This document shows positions 36,219 to 46,900 of a DNA stretch of 64,000 bases, piece after piece (the first letter of the stretch is position 1; each line of letters begins with the position of its first letter). Below the pieces are notes generated by a model. The model made no database searches, was not told where the DNA came from, and worked only from the letters and a program-made list of their open reading frames with translations. Source of the DNA: Litoditis marina (taxonomy: Eukaryota > Nematoda > Chromadorea > Rhabditida > Rhabditidae); the NCBI GenBank assembly GCA_964036275.1, contig OZ038436.1, forward strand, positions 20,115,904-20,179,903, in the 5' to 3' direction. The translations under genes and the position numbers were made by a program.

Positions 36219-39200
36219 TTATGATTTTCTCCTTCTAGCCGGACAGGGGCAGTATTCCCCATCCACCCCAGGAACACCGTTCAGACCATCTCTTCCGGGG
36301 GAACCTGAACACGGAACAGTTACTAAACATTTCGTTTGAAAAGACTATCATGTAATATAGTGTATTTACGATTGATTTTTGTTACAATCTCCTGTGCATT
36401 ATTCCTTCCCTCATGCATTGTTTTTACTCGCGATAACCACGACAGTGACTTGATTTTAGAAGCAATGTGATTAAGAATTCAACCTGAGAGAGTTGAGAGT
36501 TCTCCATTTCATCAACTTCATCAAAACTGTGAACTTTCAAAAAAATTGTCTGAAGAGAGTTTGAACGTCAATCCAGAACCATCATATATGAGATTCTAGT
36601 TATAATAATAATAATAATAATGTTTATTCGCGATTGAACACGTGTCTTTCCACATTGGTATATTACTTGTTTTAGTATTACAGTCCAAGTTTTACTTTCA
36701 TACCTTGAGTAACGTGGTCAGTTATAACAGAACAATTGTTGATAAACACATATTAGGCTATTTTATTTGAACACATAGTTTAGTTGTTTTTCTCTCTTCC
36801 TGCCCTCTTTAAAACGTTACAATTTGCAAATTTCGCTACAACATCCGTGCGACTCGAGTAATCTATTACGAATAGTGACAGCCTCTCCCAGGTATCAATC
36901 AACAATTTCTGAGACAAAACCAACAAAACAAAGGTCATTTGTCGCTACATGGAAGGGGGTTCAAACAAAGGTTGGGAATTAGAAAAAGGCGACGACTGAG
37001 AGGGAGAGAATGGTGCGAGGTTGTGACACCTCGTAGATGTACACAAAAACTCCGGAGCAATGTTCAGATCGTGATAGGGTCACCTCAAATGGCAAACAGA
37101 AATGGTCAAATCAGTCGATTATATCGCTTATATACCTATACCTCTAGTACAGTAGTCGCGCTACGGTTATGGAGAACAGAAAGTGCCTGTAAATGCTGTG
37201 ATGTTCTGCCGTGATTATAGTAATTCAGTTGCAAACGACAATTTTGTGCTTGTGAGATGAATAAAGATTGTGGCCGACTCCAATAAGTTATCGTTTACAA
37301 GTTCAATTTTCAAGACGATTTCTTTAGGATTACCATTGTCTCATTGTTGATTTTTCGATGACATGCTGCAAATTCTTATTGATGGAAAGCAGTGATGTAT
37401 GTTGCATGGGTAAGTTCGCTTTTCTGTTTTCGTACTCTGTTCCGAAAGTACAGTCTACCAAATTCAGGTGGCGACTTGGTGTCGTGAGATTTGTGTTTTT
37501 TGTGTGCCAAATAAGCAGTTCCGGTGTGGCCTTCACCCACTGCACTAGCCAATGTAATTGAGGCTATGAATGGTATAGACGTTTCTTACAAGAGAAAGAA
37601 GTCCGACCAAGAATGGTCGCCAGATGTTGAAAAGGGCGAGGGACTATCGCATATGAAGCAACCACTTCAAATTGATATGACGGGGAGTTCGTCTGTGACG
37701 TTGGATTGTACTAGAAGTAAATTGAACAGTCACGTAAAGTTAGCATTTCGATGAGGAATCGTGCACTTTGCGCCTGTCATTGCACGTTTCTGAGTTCTGC
37801 TGTGTTTAACATGTTTCACGTGACTATGCAATTGAACTACAGTATAGGTGTAAGAAAATACGATGGAAGCATGAAACCTAAACAAAAAACAACCTCAGTC
37901 CTTTCCCTAACTCTCGGTAGAACGAAACACTAGCAGTGAAATGATGAAAAGAAATGCATCACCTCATAGTTTTCATACAGTTCCTATTCCCTATTGAACT
38001 TTGAGCATACAGTCTTAACGACTAACAGTTCATGCTGCAACTATACCATAGAAGAATGTTTCATTTTTTCGATAAAAAAACAACCGACCACGTCTTCCTT
38101 TTTCTCCAACTGCTCCCCCTCGTCCCATCATCCCCTCTCTACCACGCGAACCGGGCTTTCCTGTCTGAAAGAGGTTTTTATTCAGTAAACTCGAGCGTAA
38201 ATTTTGGTCAAAACACTTTTCTCAAGAAATCCCGTTTCACACTTTCTTCACTAGGTTGCTCGTTATACTATAATCATTCGCTCACACAAAAGTTTTCTAA
38301 AACCGTGCATGTTTTCAATGTTCACTGTATTTGTAGTTTGATCCAGCTGCTGCAAGGTCAGACTACACACTAGTTATTACGATCACGCTAGATGAAGATG
38401 AGTTTACATGTTTTTTTTCAATTTCTAGAAGTATACCTCTCCAGGACTGCCGGTGCTCCCAGGAACACCTCGTGGTCCCTGCTCTCCAGGTTCGCCCACA
38501 ATTCCTTTGATTCCCATGACCCCATTCCGACCGGGAGTACCTCGCTCACCTGAATATAAGTGCGAGTTCGCATCTGGATATGCCTAGACTTCAATATGAT
38601 GCAGAAAAAGTAATTCTCTCTGGAGGAAGAGAACTATTCGGTAGTAGTTGTCTATGGGGCCGAGTGGTCAAGTGGTTAGCGTTCGGCTGTCGCTCCACAG
38701 ACCTGGGTTCGATCCCCGCTCGCCGCGGTATCTATATGGCGGACCGCATGAGCTGGTAACAGAGCTCACCCATGCCTATCTCAACCCCCTCTACGGACAG
38801 TCCATCTACGGTTGATATTGATATTATGTACTTGTAAAATTGATTCACAATAAAGTGACCAAACGGATGAAATAGGCCGTACACAAATTTATTTATTTAT
38901 TTATGACGCATCAGTTTTTGTATAGAAGTCTGAGCAACAGTAATTAGTAAACCAATATCTTGACATTTGTATTGAAAGAGCTAAGAGATGAAAAATTCTC
39001 GAAATTAAGAAGTTCGAACGATTACATAAATTCACTCTCATCAATCATATTTTTCACGAAGACGCGTGTTTATGGTCACACACGTTCCAGAAGACAATTG
39101 AGTTCACTACTCGAATGAAGTCTTCTTTAAATGATCCGCGACTAACCATTCTTGCCCGGTCTCCCGTTCCGGCCTGGTTCTCCCGGTTTTCCGGAACGTC

Positions 39201-40833
39201 CGGGTTTTCCCTCCGACCCCGGCTCACCATGCTGCCCATCTGCACCAGCATAGCCCTTCATTTGTGTTCAGTCTCAGAATAGCATTTGCTTTATCTGTGG
39301 TCGTATTCACAGTGTCCATGAGTGCAACTCACTGTGAGTGGAAAAAAATAGTCACTCTCGATGAGCACAAACATAGTTGTTCCAAAAGGCGTGAGAACAA
39401 ACTACACATGAACGTGTGAGTGGAATTATGAACAGAGATGAAGCTTTCTGACAGAAAAAAACACTTGAGAGGGTAAGAGTGGCTGTATTTCGTATTGGAA
39501 GGAAAACCATGGTTCGGTTAATATTTTCACGGCCATCCTCATAGTTTCAAGAAATTCACCGGTTTTCCGTGCATTCCGGGCAGTCCATTTCTTCCCTTCG
39601 GGCCGAAGGGACAGACTCGGCAACCGTTTATTCTTCTGTACAGAGCTGCAGGAAGGATCCCGACATTTCCTGGTGCTCCCTCCAACCCTGGACGTCCCGG
39701 TAAACCGTTTTCACCATCGCGACCTGGAATTCTCGATTAACTAGGCTGTATAAATTACATTTTTCTGTATAAATTACATTTTTCAATTTTGAAAGCGGGT
39801 AGAGTTCACATGACAAACCAATGAAATAACATTACCTACATAGAAAGTTCAATTTTATAGCTATAGCACAACTGAATCAAAAGTTTTGTTAAACTTCTAT
39901 TGCATTTGAGACAAATAAGAGGTTTATTATTGATTCTCTTCTAATGTGTAAAAGAAAAAGACCCAAGTTATCGACGTTTCTCCATCTGATAATTCATGCC
40001 TGAACCTTGCCTATACTTACCCGGACGTCCCGGTGGACCGGCCGGACAATTCCCCCGCTCCTCGCACTGACAATAGTTGTAGACGATCTGTCGCTTGCTT
40101 TTCTCTGACAGTCTAGCGTCTCTCATCTCTCTCCAGGCCATTTTCTCCAGCTCCGCGAAGGTGGACATCTCCTCGTTCAGAAGCAAGCGAATGGAAGTTA
40201 TGTTCGACATCAAATTCGGCAGAATTCTGTAAAAAAACTTTATTAGAAAAAATTCATCAAAACTATCCTTATAAGCTGTCCTTAATGGTGCCACGAGGAA
40301 TTTCCGTTTTTGAATTGTCGACGGGTTTTATTGCTCCCAAGTACAAGACAAGGGCGAACGTTAACATAAAAGTTTGCTGTGAAATAATTATGTGTGTGTG
40401 CTACCACTGATTGAAATACTATCGCACACAAACAGTTCTGAAAAGACCCCAAGTTAAGTTGCGGTTCGAAATATGTCGTTTACTTTGTTGATGTGATTGA
40501 CAACATAATTAAGGGTGGTCTGACCAGAACCGAATCTCGTGCCTTGCGCTCCACGGTTAACTTCGTCGCTCCAATGCAAATGCGCTACGAAACTAACAAG
40601 TTGATATTTCGTCGATCATTTAATCACAATTCATTAGCAGAGATTCGAAAACTTATTTTTGGGATGCATTCACGATGGAGCGAATGAATTAACCGTGGAG
40701 CTTTAGGCACGAGATTTGGTTCCTGTCAGACCATCTTTAACCGAGTAATAAAATTTTCAACTCACGTGTATAAACTGACTAGAGCGAGTACCGAGATTGC
40801 GAAAGCTCCTTGAAAAATTGTCTGCTCTTTCAT
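36219..40833 (-). CDS. Nematode cuticle collagen, seven exons
   Basis: Minus-strand exons are 40833-40766, 40226-40021, 39723-39560, 39255-39147, 38549-38437, 38164-38089 and 36304-36219, giving 273 residues. The N-terminus (MKEQTIFQGAFAISVLALVS) is the hydrophobic anchor or signal of cuticular collagens. It is followed by the conserved N-terminal domain (LPNLMSNITSIRLLLNEEM, then FAELEKMAWREM). Cys clusters are CQCEERGNC before the first Gly-X-Y block, GCRVC in an interruption, and YCPCP just before the RRRKS end. Gly-X-Y runs fill exons 3 to 7 and exons split within Gly codons. A KSKR sequence just before VYNYCQC is a candidate processing site. The exon 4 acceptor (AATGAAG) is a poor match to the nematode consensus, so that edge is the least certain. 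The introns hold a SINE-like copy, a LINE tail and two MITE-like elements. Confidence 0.88.
36602..36665 (-). repeat. LINE-type 3' tail, family 2, with (ATT)n end
   Basis: Read on the minus strand it is AATGTGGAAAGACACGTGTT, then CAATCGCGAATAAA, then repeated ATT. This is the partner of the copy at 17841-17898. It lies inside the last intron of the collagen gene. Confidence 0.55.
37706..37852. repeat. MITE-like element, family B, in the last collagen intron
   Basis: It runs from GAAGTAAATTGAACAGTCAC to CACGTGACTATGCAATTGAA plus CTACAGTATA. The ends form an imperfect terminal inverted repeat of about 30 bases, and this is the longest copy of the family seen. Confidence 0.65.
38656..38904 (+). 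repeat. tRNA-derived SINE-like element, family 1
   Basis: A box TGGTCAAGTGG (38665-38675) and B box GGTTCGATCCC (38706-38716) are spaced as in a tRNA. An anticodon-loop-like CTGTCGC sits between them, most like tRNA-Asp. The acceptor stem does not pair, so this is not a working tRNA. About 165 bases of unrelated body follow and end in AATAAAGTGACC and a repeated TTTA tail. It lies in intron 4 of the collagen gene, on the opposite strand. Confidence 0.6.
40508..40744. repeat. MITE-like element, family F, in collagen intron 1
   Basis: A long terminal inverted repeat of about 65 bases. The left end TTAAGGGTGGTCTGACCAGA continues AATCTCGTGCC and CTCCACGGTTAA. The right end reads TTAACCGTGGAGC, GGCACGAGATTTGGTTCC, then GTCAGACCATCTTTAA. 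The middle is unrelated. TTAA at both edges may be target-site duplication. Only one copy is visible here. Confidence 0.65.
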
Positions 40834-42024
40834 CTCTAGAAACAAACCACTATATTTTCATAAAATCATGAGAAAACATGAACTGATAGCAACTGAAGAC
40901 CAATACAACCTTTTTATCAGCAGTAAAAACAAGAATATGCTCAACAAATCAATTGTATATTGCACAACACCCTAGTTGTATACTATTCGAAACGTCGAAA
41001 CGTTCCTAGGAAAACCACAAAATTTGAGTTGAGAAGAGAATACGACGTTCACCAGGTTTTCGCCTATTATAGCCGTCCATTCATGTGTCAGGCCGTATGT
41101 TCCAGAGATTTCGGCCGTTGCCGCCACGGATTAGACTCACTCCTCAAAACCCTACAAAGCGCAAAAAAATATGATATTGAAAAGTCAGGTATTGTCCTTG
41201 TTACATTACTTTCAAGATAACTCTTTTCCGGAAATGAAAGGGGTGTTAATGTGCTCTCCAGTGAGGACGATTCAATTGCAGGTGAAAATGAAGATCAATC
41301 AGAATTTTTGATGAGTATGTAGCTTCTAATAAGCTTTCTGAAAGCAAATTTTCTGAGAATGAGGGAAGGGTGGTTGTATAATAATTTCCTGGAATCCTTT
41401 TTGTTCTGGTCGGAAGTTTCAACCCGTTTTTACGTGCCGATAGGAAAATTAGATTTTGAAATACCTAAGAGAGAAAAATTGACAAAACCGTGTGCCAAGT
41501 TCGGTGAACATGATATCTTAACGCATTGTCAACACCATTCCTACTGAGACTCCTACAGTACCCATTCAATGTTTGCAATAACTGTTTCCTGGTGCGAAAT
41601 TAAACTCTGTCAGAGACATTTTGGAACTCACATGTTGGTAGTCATTGCAATATGGTGATAGAATCATGTGTCAGAACCGTTGACCTTCCTAACCACATTT
41701 AAATAGTTTGAAGGTTTTGGACGTTTTGTATTTCTACTGAAGGAGTATCAGTAGGAATGAAAAAGACTATACCAAACAGGTTTTCATGGTGTATATATAT
41801 ATGATTCGTATGACGTTTAATTGGTTCAAAAACTTGGTTCATACTTTGAACTCAGAAGAATTGTGAACTAACTTCACTCGGAAAAATTGTGAAAATGAGA
41901 TAAAGATAGAGAATCATGGCTCGGAAAGAATCCAGACACAAGATATGAAGGTTCAAGATTCATTAAGTTCACTTCGTATCGTTGCGAGATGGTTTTCCTT
42001 GACTGCCCTCCACTGTGAAAACGC
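40834..42024. other. Intergenic, no gene seen
   Basis: The reading frame at 40960-41220 has several Cys and Arg but no recognisable domain. No splice-consistent chain was found. Confidence 0.45.
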
Positions 42025-42177
42025 TTGCAACTTAAAATACTGGAGAAGATGCAGGCTTAAATACTGGTGTCGAATTAGCCTGCATCTCCTTTTGAATTTC
42101 AGATAGTACAGGCGACATTTGACTGACCCCGGTATTTTAAGTTGCAAAGTTGGTGAGTCCGGTATCTTAAGTTGCAA
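42025..42177. repeat. Nested foldback element with a third terminal copy
   Basis: TTGCAACTTAAAATACTGG (42025-42043) is inverted at 42129-42147 and again, with one change, at 42159-42177. Inside it a second inverted pair, GGAGAAGATGCAGGCT and AGCCTGCATCTCC, gives a stem-within-stem structure. Confidence 0.65.
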
Positions 42178-42829
42178 CGGTTTTTCAGAGCAAGTCTCTA
42201 TCACTACCGGGAAATTTCTTCGCCATGGATTTCATTTCCTTTCTGTGGTTCAAAAAACACGGCACTTATTTGTTTTTAGTTATTGAAGGTACTATTTTTC
42301 GCTGTGTTCGTTTTCTGACGAAGTCCTTAAGGTATGTTGCGTATAGGGTATTGAGTTCAAACTACAACTCAATTGTGATTCTATTCCCTATAGGAGTTCA
42401 GCAGATGCAACTATTCAATCTCGACTTGGATATATTTTGAATAGACTGTTCTGCCATTTCCCCTTCATTGCTTATTGGAAAAACACTGCTATTATATCTC
42501 GGTTCTTGTTTTCATTTATTCATTTATCTACATTTAAAAAATGTGCCATTTGCTCATCAGAGAAAGATTAGAAAAATAAGGAGCAATTAGAGCCATAAGA
42601 TTTTTAATGGTTCACAGTTCACTGTTTGTACGATACAAGACGCTGCAATCTAAATAATTCTCAGAATCTATTTTCACTCTAGAAATAAATATTTTTTGGG
42701 AAAGAGAACATTTCACTTTCTGATGCGAACTTAATTATCCGATACATATTATGTATCGGAGAGATTTGTAACATTGATTGATTTTCGAAGACATATTATT
42801 CTCGCTGACGCAAGCAAGAACAAAACAAC

Positions 42830-42975
42830 TTTGGTTTTTTCGATTTGACTAATTTCGTTCGGCAGTATAGAATGTAATCGTACCTTTGTTTTCGTTTAAT
42901 GGCGGAAATGCCACAATTCACTTATTCTGACCGAGAAGCAACGAGATCAAACTACAAACACAGTGAGAAAGGACA
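42830..42975 (+). repeat. Family A dispersed element, copy 1
   Basis: It shares about 140 bases with 48860-49030, including TTTGTTTTCGT, the region ending GAGAAGCAACGAGATCAAAC, and TACAAACACAGTGAGA. Confidence 0.65.
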
Positions 42976-43413
42976 CCATACACCGTACAAACAGGGTATC
43001 TACCGATGAGGGCCCCTTACCTGAATATAGATGTTAGAAGCCCGAAATGCCTAGGTAACATGACTTCACACACGTAGAGTCTAGGTTTTCTTCATTTCAT
43101 TTTACTTTTACCTAAACAATTTATGGTACCCTAACCATGTCCTCTTTATATTGCTATCAAAAGTGCGGACCCTGAACGTTGGTTTTGTTGAAAGAAATGA
43201 GAGAAATCTCCGTTCATGCATTTGTAAACACAACCGGAAACGAGTAAAACGAATTTGCACGAAACCCATGCAACTGTGAACCCGTTTACTAGCGAAACGA
43301 CTGCGAGTGAAAGCCATTCCTACTAATTTTCTACTCGAGAAGTGGTCTTCGCTCATTATTCAGGTACCATGATCTCCATTCAGTGTACACTATCTCTGTT
43401 TGTTAATATGTTA

Positions 43414-43465
43414 TTTCATATTTTTCACGCTTTCATTTGCGTAATAAATCATCAATCATCATTTT
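43414..43465 (+). repeat. LINE-type 3' tail, family 1, truncated copy
   Basis: TTTCATATTTTTCACGCTTT followed by CATTTGCGTAATAAATCATC and a short ATCATC tail. It matches 2876-2920 with no reverse transcriptase remnant upstream, so it is a 5'-truncated insertion. Confidence 0.6.
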
Positions 43466-43619
43466 TCAAGAGTAGAAGTGTAAATATTTCTCAAACTTTC
43501 CATCTCCTTTCTGCCGTCTTTTTTCTCGTTCCTCTTTCTCTAGTTTTTCCTCTGTTCTCTTTTGTTTTCAGACAATTAACTGCTGGGAAAGATGTAGCAG
43601 GAATAGAGTGAGAAAGGGA

Positions 43620-43623
43620 GATT

Positions 43624-43691
<68 letters not shown>

Positions 43692-43735
43692 GAGAGAGAA
43701 CGAGAGAGAGAACGAGAAAGAAAGAAAAGAGAGCT
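43620..43735. repeat. (GA)n microsatellite
   Basis: A nearly pure GA run of about 70 bases, extended by GAACGAGA variants. It creates spurious Arg-Glu and Leu-Ser reading frames on both strands. Confidence 0.85.
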
Positions 43736-43959
43736 AGGATGAGAATAATGCCAGTAGAGATATTTTGCGTGCTTATTACACAAGATGATCCACAATGGAG
43801 CGGATTACTATTATAGTAGATGATTGCAAGTTTCATAACTTAGGAACGTAGAAACTTTTTCTCAGCAATTATCGATTTACTTACCGATTCGGATACTCGT
43901 TGCGTTTGTTCTTCCAACTGAATTATTTTACAGAAACCTACGTGTGAAGGTTCTTCAAA

Positions 43960-46900
43960 ATGTCGTGTCTCTCTTGTACCGAAACATTTGGTGAGTGAAG
44001 GATTGTGTTAATGTAACATGCCGCCAACTTCAACTTTTCGAATCCACTGGTACAAAGCGCTAGTTTTAAGATCTACTTTCTGATAGTTTTCACATTTAAG
44101 AACTTTCATAATCAGAACTTACTTTTTCTCTCAGAACTTACGTTTCTCCTCACTTTTACTTCCATAATTTCAACTTTTCGAATCCACTGTTACAAAGCGC
44201 TAGTTTTCCAATCTAATTTTTGCTAGTTCTCAGAACTTTCTCTCTCAAAACTTACTCATCCTCGCAGCATTTCAACACTTTGAATTCACTGGTACCAAGC
44301 GCTAGTTTTTAGATTTACTTTTAGTAGTTTTCAGATTTCAGAACTTCTTCTCTCAGAATTTTAACTTTTCGAATCCACTTGTACGAAGCTAGTTCCCAGA
44401 TTTGATAGTGCGTGTTCCGATGTCAGGAGCGTGCGGTCACATTCTCTGTGTGGAGTGTCTGAAGGAACGGCCCGGAGGCGACTGCTCTGTCTGCAATTCT
44501 AAGTTTGCCTTCAATTTGCCTGTACGGAACTATCAAATAATAGGTCAGTTGGAACTTAGTTTCTTGATCTCTGATACGTGGAGATAAAGAGCGCTCACTT
44601 TTGTCCGATTCGCGTATAGGGTTTTCCACTACCATCTCGAAATGTGTGTAAATCTTTTCGAACTTTTACTCAACCAGAAGCCACAGTTTTGCTTTATGAA
44701 TGCGAAATTTCTTAAAGTTATGTGTTTCACTCAGAGTTAAATTTGTGAATGCTTGCATACTCTATCTAATTCTATTCAGATATGATCAAAAAACTGGAGA
44801 ATTCGGAAAAAGAGAGAAAAGGTATAACTATATGATTTCCTTTGGAATTTTCCTTTTAAACATATCATTCTTAGCCGTTTCACAGCCTATAATCGAAGAG
44901 GAGAAAAACGTTAATATGAATATGAGAAGATGATTAAAACGAACTGATATACACACACACGATTGGAACGTTATATTTAACTACACCGGGGTACCTGGAT
45001 TAGAAATTTTTTCTGCACTTATTAAAGACGTATTCTTCTTTTTCAGAAGCTCAGAAGAAGGTGGCAGAAATGCAGAAATTGATCGAACAACGCGAGTTTG
45101 AAGAAAAGGTCAGATTATTACAACCAATAAGGATGAATCATACCAAAATATAAACTTTTTCATGGCAAACTGCTTCGAATTTGCGGTTAGCAACAATAAG
45201 GTCTGGTTAGCTATCTAGTTTACCTGTCACTTAGATGTAGATTTGGTACGCCCTTATGTTTTAGGTGGTTCCTGAATGAACATCACTTTCTGCTCACCTT
45301 AGGAACTCATGAATTATGATAGTTTATCTTGTGTGGTCGCGATCGTTTCTATTGAAACTCCTACAGTACATCGACCAAAGACTGTTTCGTCGCCAACATC
45401 CACTGTAACGAAGAGTTCTGACCCGCTTTGTAACTGGGTATCAGAATAGATGCTAGAATCTTCAACCTTTGGAGAAGGTTTAGACGGTATGGAATAATTT
45501 TGCATACATACTGTCAGATTCGAAATATGAATGGGGAAAATTATATCGTGGCCGTAAAATTTCTCGTACAATAAATTAAACGACGGGGCCGAAGATTTCG
45601 GTTGAAAATTGAATTGGTGCCATTGTTAGGCCGTTCATGGGGATATGTCGGGAAGATTTCTTATTCCAGTCTGAGCTGGTATGCCATACCTGCAATAATG
45701 GAATTAGAGAGAAGAGAGGCGAGAAGGCTAGAGTGTGCAAGACGTGCTGCGTCTCGAAAGGTTGGACCGAGGTGACGGATGGAGCGTTTCTCCCTATGGT
45801 CAAGGTTTGTGATTTGTCTAGTGCTCAAAAAGTGTGGTCTTCAAAATTCGGCCAGTTCAACAACTATCTATAGTACCGGATATTTCGTCAACCGCACCAG
45901 TCAACCGGGTTCCAACAAAGCTGTGAACTTTTTTTCTAGTAGCCCTCCGTAGTCCGTTTTTACCACTCAAGCATAGAAGCCTTCAATCATAAACAAAGTT
46001 GGTATTGTTTTCTGTTTTCAGGTGAAAGCAAGTGTTATTTGTTCCTCTTGTTTCTTGGAACATCACAAAAGCCACAAGAGTCTCGTCCTAGTGCCACCCG
46101 AGGTTTGTGGTCAGACGGATCTTGTAATATTAATATTAATAAAAATACTAATAATAATAATGAAGAAATGTTAATGAAACATATTAATATAATATATTTA
46201 CGCTTCTATGAAATATAACAACTGGCACGGTTCATTTTATTTATTTCAGCCAAAATGGACTGTCAATGAAAAGAACGCGGAGCTGCAAGATAAAATGGGA
46301 TTTCTGACAAACTTAGTCGAATCGAAATCCCAAAGTTTGAGAGAAAATATAGATCTAGTGAGTAAGGTTTTTGCAGAAAAGTAAGGTTATTGCCTTTTGT
46401 TGGAGATATATTCCAGTGTGAATGTTAAATTTTAGGCACCTACGAACTTTTCTGAATCAGTATGTTTGGAGGATCATGAAAATTGCGAGATTAGATCTTT
46501 AATTTCTACTTTTCTCACATGTCTGTATATAAAATACTCCAAAATCGGTTCAGGAGTTTTTTTGAGAAAATTGCATAAAACCACTTTAGAAAGTCCGCAA
46601 TATTGTGATCAAAAACTAATCTGCGCAGCGCGCGATAGGATGCAGAACGTAGAAACTCGAGATCTCGTCAGTTAATTTTGACGAGAAGTGAAGAATATTT
46701 TACAGCCGATGTTTAAACTTGCCTCACTCTGGTCCCAGGCTACCGGCACAGATCTCGAGGTTGCGAAACGAGGCCCGCAGCTCAAACCTGATGTGGAAGG
46801 ACTCGCGACACGTTTTCTTGAGCATCAGCACGAGTGGTTAGAGGTATGTTTCATTATCGAATTTTCTTTACAGTGTGTATTTTTCATTGAAAGTTTTTTT

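Noticed and set aside
38656..38730. Functional tRNA gene
   Set aside because: A and B boxes are present but the acceptor stem does not pair, so it was called a SINE.
40960..41220. 86-codon plus-strand ORF with several Cys and Arg
   Set aside because: Isolated, with no motif and no splice partners.
43568..43836. Arg-Glu and Leu-Ser rich reading frames on both strands
   Set aside because: They are direct translations of the (GA)n microsatellite.
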